From Lutjanus erythropterus (Eukaryota > Chordata > Actinopteri > Lutjaniformes > Lutjanidae): 64,000 bases of DNA. The notes under the pieces were generated by a model. That model saw only the letters and a program-made list of their open reading frames with translations, ran no database searches and was not told where the DNA came from. Position 1 is the stretch's first letter, and every line of letters begins with the position of its first letter. The position numbers were made by a program, and so were the translations under genes. The stretch spans positions 42,605,250-42,669,249 of the forward strand of contig CM034594.1 in assembly GCA_020091685.1 (NCBI GenBank). Direction: 5' to 3'. Below are positions 32,881 to 43,768 of this stretch, piece after piece.

Positions 32881-35800
32881 GAGCAGAACATGGTGACGCT
32901 GTGCCTGTGGTCATGTCTCGCCACAATTAGACAAGCAGGAATAAAAAGCTGGCCTGGTCACAAGATTTCTTGATTTACAGCTGAATAGTAAATGCATGTC
33001 TGAAAACATTTGAGATGAGAAAAAGGCAAGGCAGTAGCAGAATATTAATTCAAATTTTGATCAGCACTGACTAGTTTGTCAGTTTGAGTTTAGTGAGCCT
33101 GGCGACCTGCGCTTGAAACGTGTGACTTTTCGTATCTGGATCAAATCTGACACTCCTCTGTCAGTCACTGTATTCCAACCTGCCCCAGATTAAATAAAGG
33201 GTTGTCACAACACTTATGGACCACACTGATGTTTTGTGTGATCCATCCAAGTCTTAACATCTTACAACTACATATTAGGGGTAAACAGATCACAGTTGGC
33301 CTGTGGCCCACACAGGTCGCCCTGCACGGTTCAGCCCACACGTGATCCCTGAACTAAATGTACTGATCATGGTGTGAAATACAGTTTTACTGTTGCAGTT
33401 GGTTTTTAAAGTAATACTTCCCCCAATCTACGGGGCAGAATAAAAAGACAAGACAGTGAAAAGACACATTTTAAACTGGGCATTTTTCTGGCGGTGTAAC
33501 TGAGAAACTGGACGTGTTTGTCACAGATAGATCATAAGATTGTAATGTTCATTTGGTAACTTGGGTGACGTCTGCTGCTGCTCTCCCTCTGACACACAGC
33601 TGTCACTCACAGGAGCAGCCTGCAGCCTGTTTGTGACACTACCTTCAGTGCTGATTAGCTATTACTCATGATGTGCAACCAATCAGATAGTGCTGTGGGC
33701 GGGACATTGAGTAAAACTACAGAGTGTAGAATTATTGACCTTTATAGTGTAATATGTATGTGTAATGTGTATATTAGTAGTACACTGTATGATTGTTATA
33801 TTATTACACAGTATTTACTATTACTATGGTGAGATTTTTTTATTTTTTATTTATCTGAAAAATGATCCAATATGTGACTCAAAACTGTGATAAGATCCGA
33901 ACTGTTGGTTTTTTGTGATTCATTGCACCCCTACTACATATGTTTTGAAAAGTAGCACAGTCACGTGGCTAATTTGGGATGCTTCATCCCGTGGCGTGGA
34001 GCATTTATGAATTGTGGGAACCTCTGACTTCCAAAACATGAGAGTCAGCTGCTTAACAGTAGAATTTTTAGGAGACACCAAATACATTCAGGCAATATTC
34101 AGAATGATTTCTTGTTTGGTTTCTGGATGTGATTTCCTGATAGCATAGCTTGTAAATGGAACACTATTCACCAGCTGACACTCACTCATAGACCATGACG
34201 TGGACGAGTTTTGGAAAGTAAGTCAGAAGCGTTAAAAGATAAAGTTAAAAAGTTCTGTTCTGTCACATGCTACTGTCATTTCAGAATGTGTCTACTGACC
34301 CGTTTCCTTCCTCTCCTCTTCATTTCTCTATAACCCACTTCTTAGAAGAACTGTATATAAATATATGTGAACACAGATGCACAGAGAGACTGTCGAGATG
34401 TCTTCGGTTGGACATTCTGTTGACAGGAAGTTCCAGTGTTGTGGAAAGCCAGCCTGGCTCAGCTCAGCTCAGCTGCCTCTCCATTATGTATCCTATCACT
34501 TATTCATGCCACCATATTTTATTGATACACACACACCCGCATGCAGGGTCATGTTAGGAGAGATTGTGTGTGTGTAATATATGTGTATACATGAGAGCCA
34601 CTGTGAGAGGGTGTGAGCAGAATGTGTGTATACATGTGTGCTGAGTGTACGTGAGTATACGAGGGAGCTGACATCATTTCAGATCTCTAAAGATGTGCTT
34701 TTCTTTAAAATGCTAAAATAACATGAGATGATAAAGTTTGAAAGTAGCCTTCTGACATGAACATTCCCAGTCGCTTCAGGAAAGCAAATGTTGGCACAAC
34801 ACCGCTGGTTGTCTCTGGGATGTTTTAGCCTGACCCAAATTATTCGCAACACAGCAGAATCACTGTAACTGCTGCAACTGGAGTTCAGAGGAATTTCAGT
34901 GCCTCATGATTGATGATTGATTTTACCTGATAAATTAAAAACACAATACACAAATGTTCATCAAGATATCGCAATAAAGTCACATGATGGCCCGCAGGAA
35001 AAGGCAGTCATATGTATATGCTATAGATATCTCATAATTTACACTAGCCAAAAAGTGAAAAGCACTGTTATTATACAATCATAAAGTTAACTTATTCAGC
35101 ATCAATTTTTTCAGATGTTTTTTAAAAGAGTTCAAAGTAAGGGCAGATTTGATTTTGTTTAGGATTTTATTTCATCCACGCTTTCAACCTTTCAAAGTAA
35201 AGGCATAATGGCACTGGTGCAGTGGTATGGGGTGGGGGTGGGGGTGTGTGTGGAAGACCAGGGGAGAAATATAGAGTGAAAATAAAGTGGAATGAATATG
35301 ATTCAGGAAGGAAAAATAGACAAATGACAGTTTGCTAATGCTATCATGCTAACCTTTGCTAAAATTGAACTTTTGAACCCATTTTTATCAGTTGCACCCC
35401 TAATTATTGTTTACAATTGATAAAAATTGTGGGGTGGAGGTGCTTTTGAAAGAGGGGCATGCCACAAAAAAGTCTGGGATCCACTGAGTTAAAATAAGTA
35501 TTTGTTACCTATGTAACGTCTTCACTAGAAGTCAACATCAACTATTGGTTTCACACAAGACACGAACTCTGGCTTCCTGGGTGAAAGTCCTGAGTTTCTT
35601 TGACTCATCCATCCAGCCCAACTCCTCCATACACACATAATGCTACAGGTGTGTCTCAAGAAAAGATGCTACAAAGATACCTACAGTGTCATAGTTTGAA
35701 GCATAGGGGCACTGATCAAGCTCCAGTATTTGACGCACTGGGAGTGAGAGCGGGCTGCGCTCAGACACTCATCATCTGTCATGGCCATAGAAAGTCTAAT

Positions 35801-37680
35801 TTGGTTTTAACTGGCTTCATCTTGTCTTCTTTTCACTGCATATAAAGATGACAGTAAGTTTGTGTGGTGCCATAATGTCTGTGAATCCATGAAAGGTTAT
35901 TTAAATAATATTTTAAGGCCCTTTTAAGTAAAATGCTTTTTAATGCTTTAAAGAGCTACTCAGGTCATCATCAACTATGATACACAAGTGGCATTAAGGA
36001 CATATTACACAACCAGTACAGCCAACAACATATTATCTTTTGGTGTTTGACCGCTGTAATAATAAATAAATGTTTATAGAGCTTACACTGAAGAATCCAA
36101 CTGGGGTTAGTATACTTGGAATGAACAAGGTTGTATGATGTTTCATTCAACCATGTCTAAAGACCAAAGTGTTTATACCTGTTCTGAGTAAACACACTGA
36201 AAGGATGAGTGATAGGCCGGCTGTGATAGCTTCTCCCGCTGTCTCCCTGATCCCTCTGAAAGAAATCTGTGTCTTCTGTGTGTCTTTGTGGTCTCAAAGC
36301 GATGAACTGTACAAATGGCGATGATGGTGCACGGTTTTGAACAGTCTTCTCTTTAAGGCATTCGTGTTGTTGCACAAAAAATGATGGAAGTAGGTATGTG
36401 AGGAATGATGAAAGACTTTGTGAGAGAAGTTCCTACTTCCACAACCCTGTACACCTCACTCAGAGCAGCTGGTTTGGGATTAGGGGGGTTAAGATACAGT
36501 ATACTGGTATGGACGATAACTGATATTTAAAATATAAAATACTGATACTGTATTAATAGTATACATATGCTAATATTGCGTAAGCAATCCACTGCCTCCA
36601 AAACATTGTGTATGCTTTTAAAAAAAATCTGTTTCTTTCCATCCTCTCATTGTCTCAAATGCACAAGAAAAGTTAAAGATGAATTTCACTGATAGCATTT
36701 TTTGACAGCCCTGTTTGAGACACAGTCCCCCAAATTACTGTGTCAAAAAGGTGTATAGGGTTAGGGTTCACATACACATGTGCTGAATTGGTTGGACTCA
36801 GTTTGACTCAGTGCATCAGCCCAGCATGGCAGGGATTTGCATCTCCATTACAGCAGGGCTACCTGCTTGAAGGTATGTCTTTTAACTTGTAACATACTTC
36901 TCTTGAGTCAAGCGGCTGTAAAATAAAAAATAAACGCACTTCATTTCCTTTAAGTTCTTCACAATAAAAGTCCCCCATTATCTTGTCAGCTAAAAGCTTT
37001 TTGTTACGAAGCAGAAAATCAGGAAATGTTCAGTTTTCATCAACGGTAACTTCACACGACTTCTATTCAGCTGAAGGCTAAGGTGAAACAGTAACACAAA
37101 GCAGGTACGTGAAAGTGCAAACAACAACAGAGGAGGGAAACTAAGCTTCAAACCACAGAGATTCAGTTAGAAGCTACAAAAGTACTGAGCGCTGAACACA
37201 CAGAGACTTTTAAAAATGCCTTTCTCTCTGGTATCCTGCACAGACATGAATGGAATGTAGTAACACATGCTTGTTTTCAGAGGATAAGGGGGGGTCATCA
37301 CAGGTTGGTCAGAGATGGTCAATCTTGGCTGCAACTCAGCACAACGTGGCGAGTTGTACTGGTAATGGAAAGGCAGATCAACAAAGCATGGGTAAAATTG
37401 CAGGTGGAAAAACAGTATTAGCTGGTTAATCTTGGCATCATTGAAAAAGAGGGCCACCCCTCCATGTATTCCCAAGAAGTAAATAAAGGTTGAATGAATG
37501 AATGAATGAAAAAAGATGTTGTGCTAATGAATTACTGGATTTAGACACAGTATTGCACCTCATATGAAATCCTGCTTGACACCGAAAAACATTGAAAGTC
37601 CTCATTGAAAGACCAAACACTGGTTTCAGCCAGAAGTAAATGTATTCAAGATGGATGATTAAAATCCATTGGATGAAGGA
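32881..37680. other. Long unique stretch with few features
   Basis: No convincing exon. Cryptic TG-rich DNA lies at 34,565-34,665 (TGTGTATACATG repeated), a short G/T-rich patch at 35,228-35,252, and a (TGAA)n tract at 37,491-37,511. Short open frames (34,267-34,577; 35,600-35,845; 36,157-36,375; 37,167-37,475) lack domains or paired splice sites. The sequence may be intron. Confidence 0.4.
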
Positions 37681-37693
37681 CTAGAACCTTTGT

Positions 37694-38301
37694 TACCTTG
37701 TGAGGCAGCTGGATTAGTGAGATCACAAATTTACATGAGAATTCATCTTGCCAGGCTTCAAGTTATCTGTTTGTCTCCACAACTAAAGTGGTGCAGCCAA
37801 TCAGCATCCTAGTGTCTTTTAGGTGTCACGATAGCAAGAAGTATCTGTGGAAGCGACTCCTCTTGAACAAACAATGGCGGCTCCAGAAGAGGTTAGCGTA
37901 GCTACTGTGATAGCATCAGTTATATCAGAAATGGAGAGTATTTCTTCATTGAAAGAAGAGCAAAGAACGACACTGAAGGCTTTTCTCCATGGAAAATATG
38001 TTTTCGCTCTTCTCCTGACCAGCTTCAGCAAGAGTTTGACTTAAGAACTAGCTCTGCTGGTAGTCACTGGACATGCCAGATAATTTGTTACACAGAACCA
38101 AAGGATTTTTGCGTGATCTTGCAAATCCATCTGCCTTGCAAGGTAACTCTCCTACAATTTAGCCTGCATTTGACATGATTCACAGATGGTTCACCCAATC
38201 ACCTCCTAAGTGTTTTTTGAAAGTGCCTGCCCCTTTCCAAACAGTTTCTAATGACGACTTCCCAGATGGTTCTGTGTAACAAACCATCTGGTGTGTCAGG
38301 T
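37694..38301 (+). mobile_element. 12-bp-TSD element, copy 2 (longest)
   Basis: Flanked by an exact 12-bp direct repeat TAGAACCTTTGT (37,682-37,693 and 38,302-38,313). It starts TACCTTGTGAGGCAGCTGG and ends with the subterminal hairpin block AGATGGTTCTGTGTAACAAA-CCATCT followed by GGTGTGTCAGGT. The two ends show only weak inverted similarity (ACCTTG..GGCA.CTGG against ACCTGACACACCAGATGG). It contains a scrap of a RecQ-like helicase frame (37,874-38,043). At 38,098-38,148 there is an inverted second copy of the left end (CCATCTGCCTTGCAAGGTAA), so the interior is rearranged. Superfamily unknown. Confidence 0.75.
37874..38043 (+). pseudogene. RecQ-like helicase N-terminus relic inside the element
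   Basis: The frame from an ATG reads MAAPEEVSVATVIASV, then SISSLKEEQRTTLKAFLHGK, YVFALLLTSFSKSLT and stop. The arrangement LKxEQ-x-x-(A)L-x-x-F-x-x-GKDVFxLLPTGxGKS is the Q-motif plus Walker A of RecQ-type SF2 helicases. Here the Walker A is degenerate (TSFSKS in place of TGxGKS), and the frame stops after about 56 residues, before any further helicase motif. Cargo or core gene of the parent element is possible; a captured host fragment is the alternative. Confidence 0.6.
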
Positions 38302-38439
38302 TAGAACCTTTGTGCAATAAGCTAAGAAGTTAACAATGTAGTTCTGGTGTACTTAGTATACAACATGCACAGCTGACATCACTGTGTGTGTTGTGTAACT
38401 TTACATCACACCGTCCAAACTCCAAACCACTCAAGTAAG

Positions 38440-39650
38440 TATCACGCGATGGAAGTCACTAGTATCAGATGGAGCGACAGTTTGGAGAAAATGGCCTGGA
38501 TGCAGTTTGAGTGACGGGTCACAGATCACAGCGAGTTCACCGCTCCACTCAGCGGAGTGACAGAAGCAGCAGCAACAACAAGTGTTTTGCTGCGTGCCGC
38601 CTGCCGCCGACGGTGGTGAAGCAGATTGGGTGAAGTGGATCGCCCTCAGCCACGAGTCCATTTCTGATGCGCTGCACAAAGTGTGTCTCCGGCTCCTCTT
38701 GTTGTTCGGCCAGAGCCAAAACAGACACGGGGAGCCGGGGCTTTAAAAAGCGCTTCCCACCACTCTCACCATCCCTCTCTTTCTCTTTCTCGCCCCAATT
38801 CTCTCTCTCACTCTGCTCTCGCTCGCCCTCCTTTTCTGTGAACCCTTACAGCCCTGTGTGTGTGTTCGTACGTGTGTGTCTCCCTTGAGCGAGCTGTTAA
38901 GTGCAGTCTCCAAAAAACTCCACAAAAGCCCATTTGCAGTCAACTAGAGTCCGACACACACACACACACACAACGTCCACACAAGTGCAGAGTGACACTA
39001 ACACGCATAGACACATATACACACAATTACATTCACACACCGAGACCCTCACACATGTGGACACACACTTGCACACACGCACACTTTTCACACTTCCCTC
39101 TGGGCAAACGAGGCAGAGTGGCAGAGGCGAGGCCGGGATAAATGATACAATGATATCCAGGCCTGACTTGTCAGTGGAGTTGAGAGAGAGGATGAGGAGG
39201 AGGAGGATGAAGAGGAGGAGGGGCGAGCAGTGGCGGCTCTGAATACAGGAATTATTCTTCATCGTCTCACACTGTCGCCGCACATTACACTCAAACTCTC
39301 GCCTGGCAACGTGGAGAGAGAGAGACAGAGAGAGAGGTTGGGGTGGGGGGGGTGGGGGGGGTGCTGAAGGGCAGATATAATGACCACACTCTGCTTTCAC
39401 ACTCGCCGTCTCTTCTCTCAGCACCATACTCTCCGGCCTCAGCCAGCCTCGCATTCCCTTTTCTGTTCTTTCACTCGGTCCCTGACGTCTTTTCCCCCCC
39501 CCTCTCTCTCTTCCTCCCTGCGTTTGTTCTTTCTGTCTGTCACGGCAGCGCTGAGTAGCTTTCAGGGAGAGAGTGCACTCATTTGCTCTCTCTCGCGCTT
39601 TCTTCACTCTCTTTGGTTAAAGCGAGGGGACAACATGGCCCTCTGGGCAT
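38440..39650. promoter_or_regulatory. CpG-, CT- and G-run-rich candidate promoter region
   Basis: Between 38,440 and 38,760 CpG is far more frequent than elsewhere (CTGCGTGCCGCCTGCCGCCG, GATCGCCC, CACGGGGAGCCGGGG). A TATA-like CTTTAAAAAGCGC follows at 38,741, then long CT-rich tracts, (CA)n at 38,956-38,971, a purine-rich GAGGAGGAGGA run, a G-run cluster at 39,337-39,361, and CT-rich DNA to about 39,600. The half X-box-like CGCCTGGCAACG lies at 39,300. No coding exon is convincing; the 236-residue minus frame is low-complexity. A promoter or 5' exon of some transcript is plausible. Confidence 0.35.
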
Positions 39651-40370
39651 GTCACAAAATGATTAACTAATAGTTTTGAGTTAGTCAAGTATCCAAATGG
39701 TGTGTGCGTGTGTGTGTGTGTGGTCCATTGCGTGAGTACTTCAGTCTGTGCATTAGGCCGGCTATTGAGATCATAGTCACAATTATGCGACGTACAATAT
39801 ACATGCAGCTGTACATACATGGAAGCTGCGAGAGAGCCGGTAGCTAAAGACTGGCCATATTCACGCCAATTGAAATGTTAGACAGTGAATGACTTCAATG
39901 GAGGGTTGCAGTCCCATTTTGAGAAGACATGTCTGATTCATAATGTATCCAGCCAGTTTTCTGGACAGACTGAAAGACTGAAAGACTTGGGAGTTCATGA
40001 CAAATCAGACTGGCATGTTGAAAACCTAAAGTATTACGTTGAGTTCGCTTGAGGAAACCAAAAGCAGACACATTCAGCCCTCCGATGTCTTTTCCTTCTC
40101 TTCCACTGGCCAGCATTTCTCATTGATGTCCTGTATGTTCATGTCTACCAGTCGCTGTCAGTCCACATGAGGTCAGTGACCTTATGATGGAGTTGCAGCC
40201 GAGTTCATTTAAACCCTGCGTAAGTGTGTGGTCGAGGCACAATTCACATCAGCATTTGTCTCTACAATGAAGGATGATATAAACAGAAAGCAGCTGGAAA
40301 AAATACGACCTTGTCCTTAAACCACTTGAGGTATTGATGAAGCACAAGCGAGATATATCAGTCCTCGATG
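39651..40370. other. Unique sequence
   Basis: Short (TG)n at 39,703-39,721. No gene or repeat is recognised. Confidence 0.4.
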
Positions 40371-41000
40371 CCCTACCTTACACCTGGTGCAAAGTGGTAC
40401 AGATTGCAGTGCAACCGTCATTGCCAGTTTCCGAAAGACGCGGTTGTCATTTTCACACCCAGCGCCCACCTTGTGTATGTTGCAGATATACCTGGGTGTG
40501 TTGGTCCTAAAATGAGGTGTGGTCAGACATATTGTTTGTGCATTGCTATCTTGAGGCAGCATAAAGTGTTTGCGCCATTGACTAACAAAAATCTGGTCCT
40601 AAGTCACTGGCAAAGTAGTTTCCTGCTATGAACTTTGCATATCATGCCAGGCTGCCAGCTGTCCATATGCACTCCCTGTCAAAGTCACTGCTGTGCTGCA
40701 CATTTTTGGAAGTGGATCACATCAGCATCACCTGAGTCTGCTCATGAGCTGATCCGTTTTCTCAGCAGAAAATCATTCACCTCTCTAACTTGCTGAATGC
40801 GCCATTTAAACAGCAATGCGCCAGGTGCAGGTGCACACCTATTACTAATTAAGAAACTACATACAACCCCTTTGTGACTTGCACCTTACTTTGTGCCCAG
40901 GTTATGTGCTGTTTAACTAGCAAAAATGGAGTTGGACCCTAAATGCATGTGCACCAGGCTCTTTAAACCATGCGCTATAAATTGTTTGAATACAGCCCTA
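40370..41000. repeat. Probable non-autonomous DNA element
   Basis: Wording such as GGTGTGTTGGTCCTAAAATGAGGTGTGGTCAG, TTGCTATCTTGAGGCAGC, GCGCCATTGACTAAC and, at the right edge, ACCATGCGCTATAAATTG and ACAGCCCTATTT matches a dispersed teleost repeat whose ends read '...aaatagggccc'. The left end is not clear. The copy abuts the next element at 41,010. Confidence 0.45.
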
Positions 41001-41009
41001 TTTGTTGGT

Positions 41010-41454
41010 TGCTTTGCAAGGCACCTGGATTTGAGAATTCATCTTCCTAGGCTACAAATTATTAATTTGTGTCTGCTCCAAAAATGGTATAGTAAATCAG
41101 TATGTTAGGAAGGACTACTGGAAGCTACGGGTGTGGTTTTAGGTGGGTTGGAAGCAAGAAGTGTACATGGAAGCAATAATAGCAGCTCTTTAAGATGTTA
41201 GCATAAATACTGAGATAGCATCAGTTATATCAGAACTGGACAGCATTTCTTCATTGAAAGAAGAACAAAGACAGGCACTGTCGGCAAGAGTTTGATCTGA
41301 CTGGTTGAAGTTAGCCTGTGTTGGATGTGATAGACAGATGGTTCATCATAATCACCTGCCAAGTGTTTTTTCAAAGTGCCTGCCCTTTTCCAAACAGTTC
41401 TTAAGGACGCCTTCCCAGATGGTTCTGTGTAACAAACCATCTGGTGTGTCAGGT
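41010..41454 (+). mobile_element. 12-bp-TSD element, copy 3
   Basis: Left end TGCTTTGCAAGGCACCTGG, right end AGATGGTTCTGTGTAACAAA-CCATCT-GGTGTGTCAGGT. Flanking 12-mers CTATTTGTTGGT (40,998-41,009) and TAATTTGTCGGC (41,455-41,466) agree at 8 of 12 positions, consistent with a decayed target duplication. It retains a shorter remnant of the same helicase frame (ASVISELDSISSLKEEQ..AL near 41,217-41,282), joined by an internal deletion to the 3' part. The segment GTGCCTGCCCTTTTCCAAACAG is shared with copies 2 and 4. Confidence 0.7.
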
Positions 41455-43735
41455 TAATTTGTCGGCACATTACAGATACTGGATGGGAAACTAAACTTCA
41501 ACAATAGGCTACCCAAATAAACTTTGACCATGTGGTGACACTTCTGTTATCATGTCAACTTTCAGTGGTTTGAATGCTTACAGTATGTTATGAACTATAG
41601 CATGAGAGGTTGTTAGCCAGCCGGCATAACACTGCATGAACCCACACAAGTTTATAGGGCTTGCATGCATGTTGCTCTTGTTGGTGTGTGTGGTTATGTG
41701 TGTATGTGTAGAACTGAGGCCAGCAGACGTCTGCATTGATTGATAGGAAAAGAAGGACCTCCAAGTCTGCACACCGCCCCCACCCCTCCATCCGTCCCAG
41801 TACGTTGTTTCTCTTATGATGGGTATCAGTGTACTAAAACAAGGCTGAATAGCAAAGAAACCAGTCAGTCGGCAGGATAATAGCCTGGCTTTGTGTGAAT
41901 GGAGTACACGGCCAATTCAAATACAGGATGTATTGTACAACCATTAAATCACACAGCTGTCTGAACAGGCGTGCAGTCTAGTTTCCATGTTTCCTTAATA
42001 GACCAATTAATGAGGTTTTCTATGGAGTGATTTATATAATAGCAAAACTTAAAGAGGCTATTCATTTTTATAGAAATGTCACATTTTTTTCCTATGCAGC
42101 TTGTTTACATGGCTTCAGGCTTCAAGAGAGTTCATAGACATGACTACTTTATTGTAAAGTGACAAGAGAAGCTTACTGACACCATGTTCAAAGCATACTT
42201 CAGTGTATTCTAGGATTGCCTGAATATCATCCACATAGATATAACAAATGGATTGATTCCAATCTATGGACTACGTGTTAGTGACATATATACAGCACAC
42301 TGGTGCAGAGAACTCCAGGTTATGTTAAAGATGAATTCCTCCCTTGTATCCTCAATCTGGGATGTTCAGTGCATTCCAGAGATTATTTTGTGATGATGTC
42401 CTACTGTACCTCAACCTGCAACCCCACCTTTTACTTCTTCTTTACTTCTACAACTTTCCCATGAATGTGTCAGATAATCCCTACACAGCAAATGTAAACT
42501 TATTCCTTTTAACTATGACAATAATAAACAGTACATGTGTAGTATTTGTACCATGGCTACAGAGAATACTTCACTCTGATTGGCTGGAAGGTGTGCATTA
42601 TTTTCAGATATCCACATGCGTCTGATGCAGTGTTGTCAGCTCTGGTCTAAATTAATAGTCAAAGCTGGAAGGCTATTAGGCTTTGGGTTTTCCAGCTTGT
42701 TGAAGAGGTAGACGACTGTTAATTTCAAAGAAAGTTGTTGCCAACATAAAGTCTACATTTGAAGTCTGTATTCTCCAAAAATATGAACACAAAGTGCTTG
42801 GACTTTCTGGTAAGTAGCAATGGCATTATTGGTATACTTCAGTCTACTTCATGTGTTGATGAAATGTAATGCACTTTGCTTTACATTGGGTATTGATTAC
42901 TCTCTGACAGCCGTGGCCACCATGCCCTCTCAATCTGGTCTCACGCTGCTCAAAAAAATCACATGCCCTGCAGCCACAGAGGCCTTGATGCCCCACTCAC
43001 ATTGCCCCAGCTGATTTTTCTTCCCGTGAATACAATTTTTGGACACAATTTTTGGTTGAGATTCTAAATTCTTACTGAGCAACATCAAGTGAAACGTTAT
43101 GTATGCAACCAGTGGTGCATTTGATTTTGTACCTGGTCTAAACCACTGGAAAATCAGGCTATTTATGATGATAGTTTGACACAAATCTAGCACCGACCAA
43201 TTAGGAGGCTCATTTTGATTTGCCAATTCTGCATCTTCAAATGAGTACCATGACTCTGATTATTCCAGGGTTGAGCGTGTATGATGTTTTGACTCAGGAG
43301 CTTGTATACATTTTGGTAATTTCTGAATGAAATCAGTCCTAAATCTTTGGTTAAATTCATTATTTCTGTGGACATAAAACCATTGCTTCATCCAACGTCT
43401 TTGCTGCCCTGGCATTTGGTCCTTGTGCCCTTGAAACTGACAGCACCAAAGGCCAAGTGGTATCTCCCTTAAGGCCTGGTGTCATACATTATTTTCATGT
43501 TCATTGTCAATATTTCTGTGACATTCCTATACTGCAAAGGAGCTGTTCAGAAAAGGTCAAGGCGGATTGGACAAAGTACAGGACTTCAACACTGGAGGCT
43601 TTCACATCCTGCATGACATTACAGGTCTAAAATACATTTAGACCTGCAGTAACATTAAAATGAAAAAGGTGCAAATGGGTGCGTATCATACTTCCAATCA
43701 TACGTGCTGTGAGTGCACTACAGGGGCCTTACAAT
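41455..43735. other. Unique sequence
   Basis: No repeat or supported gene. A donor-like TTTCTG|gtaagt at 42,810 stands alone. A 10-bp-arm hairpin lies at 43,622-43,646. Confidence 0.4.
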
Positions 43736-43739
43736 TATG

Positions 43740-43768
43740 AGGTGTGCATAATGCTATTATGCACACCT
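43740..43768. repeat. Perfect 13-bp-arm inverted repeat, 3-nt loop
   Basis: AGGTGTGCATAAT (43,740-43,752), loop GCT, ATTATGCACACCT (43,756-43,768). Followed by several degenerate GCGTTACNNCACACCTAA-like units to 43,850. Confidence 0.8.

Noticed and set aside
32427-32924. 165-residue minus-strand frame rich in F, L, C, S and Y
   Set aside because: It is produced by the purine-biased minisatellite on the opposite strand.
36765-36785. GGTTAGGGTT telomere-like text
   Set aside because: Only one and a half units; chance.
38431-38679. Minus-strand CSASEMDSWLRAIH resembling the end of a PH domain
   Set aside because: The similarity covers about 14 residues. What follows is Cys/Ser-rich and unlike any PH domain, and no acceptor precedes it.
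38897-39607. 236-residue minus-strand open frame, the longest in the window
   Set aside because: It runs through (CA)n, GA-rich and C-run tracts, and its polyS/L/P and C/V-rich composition follows from those repeats. No domain or splice context.
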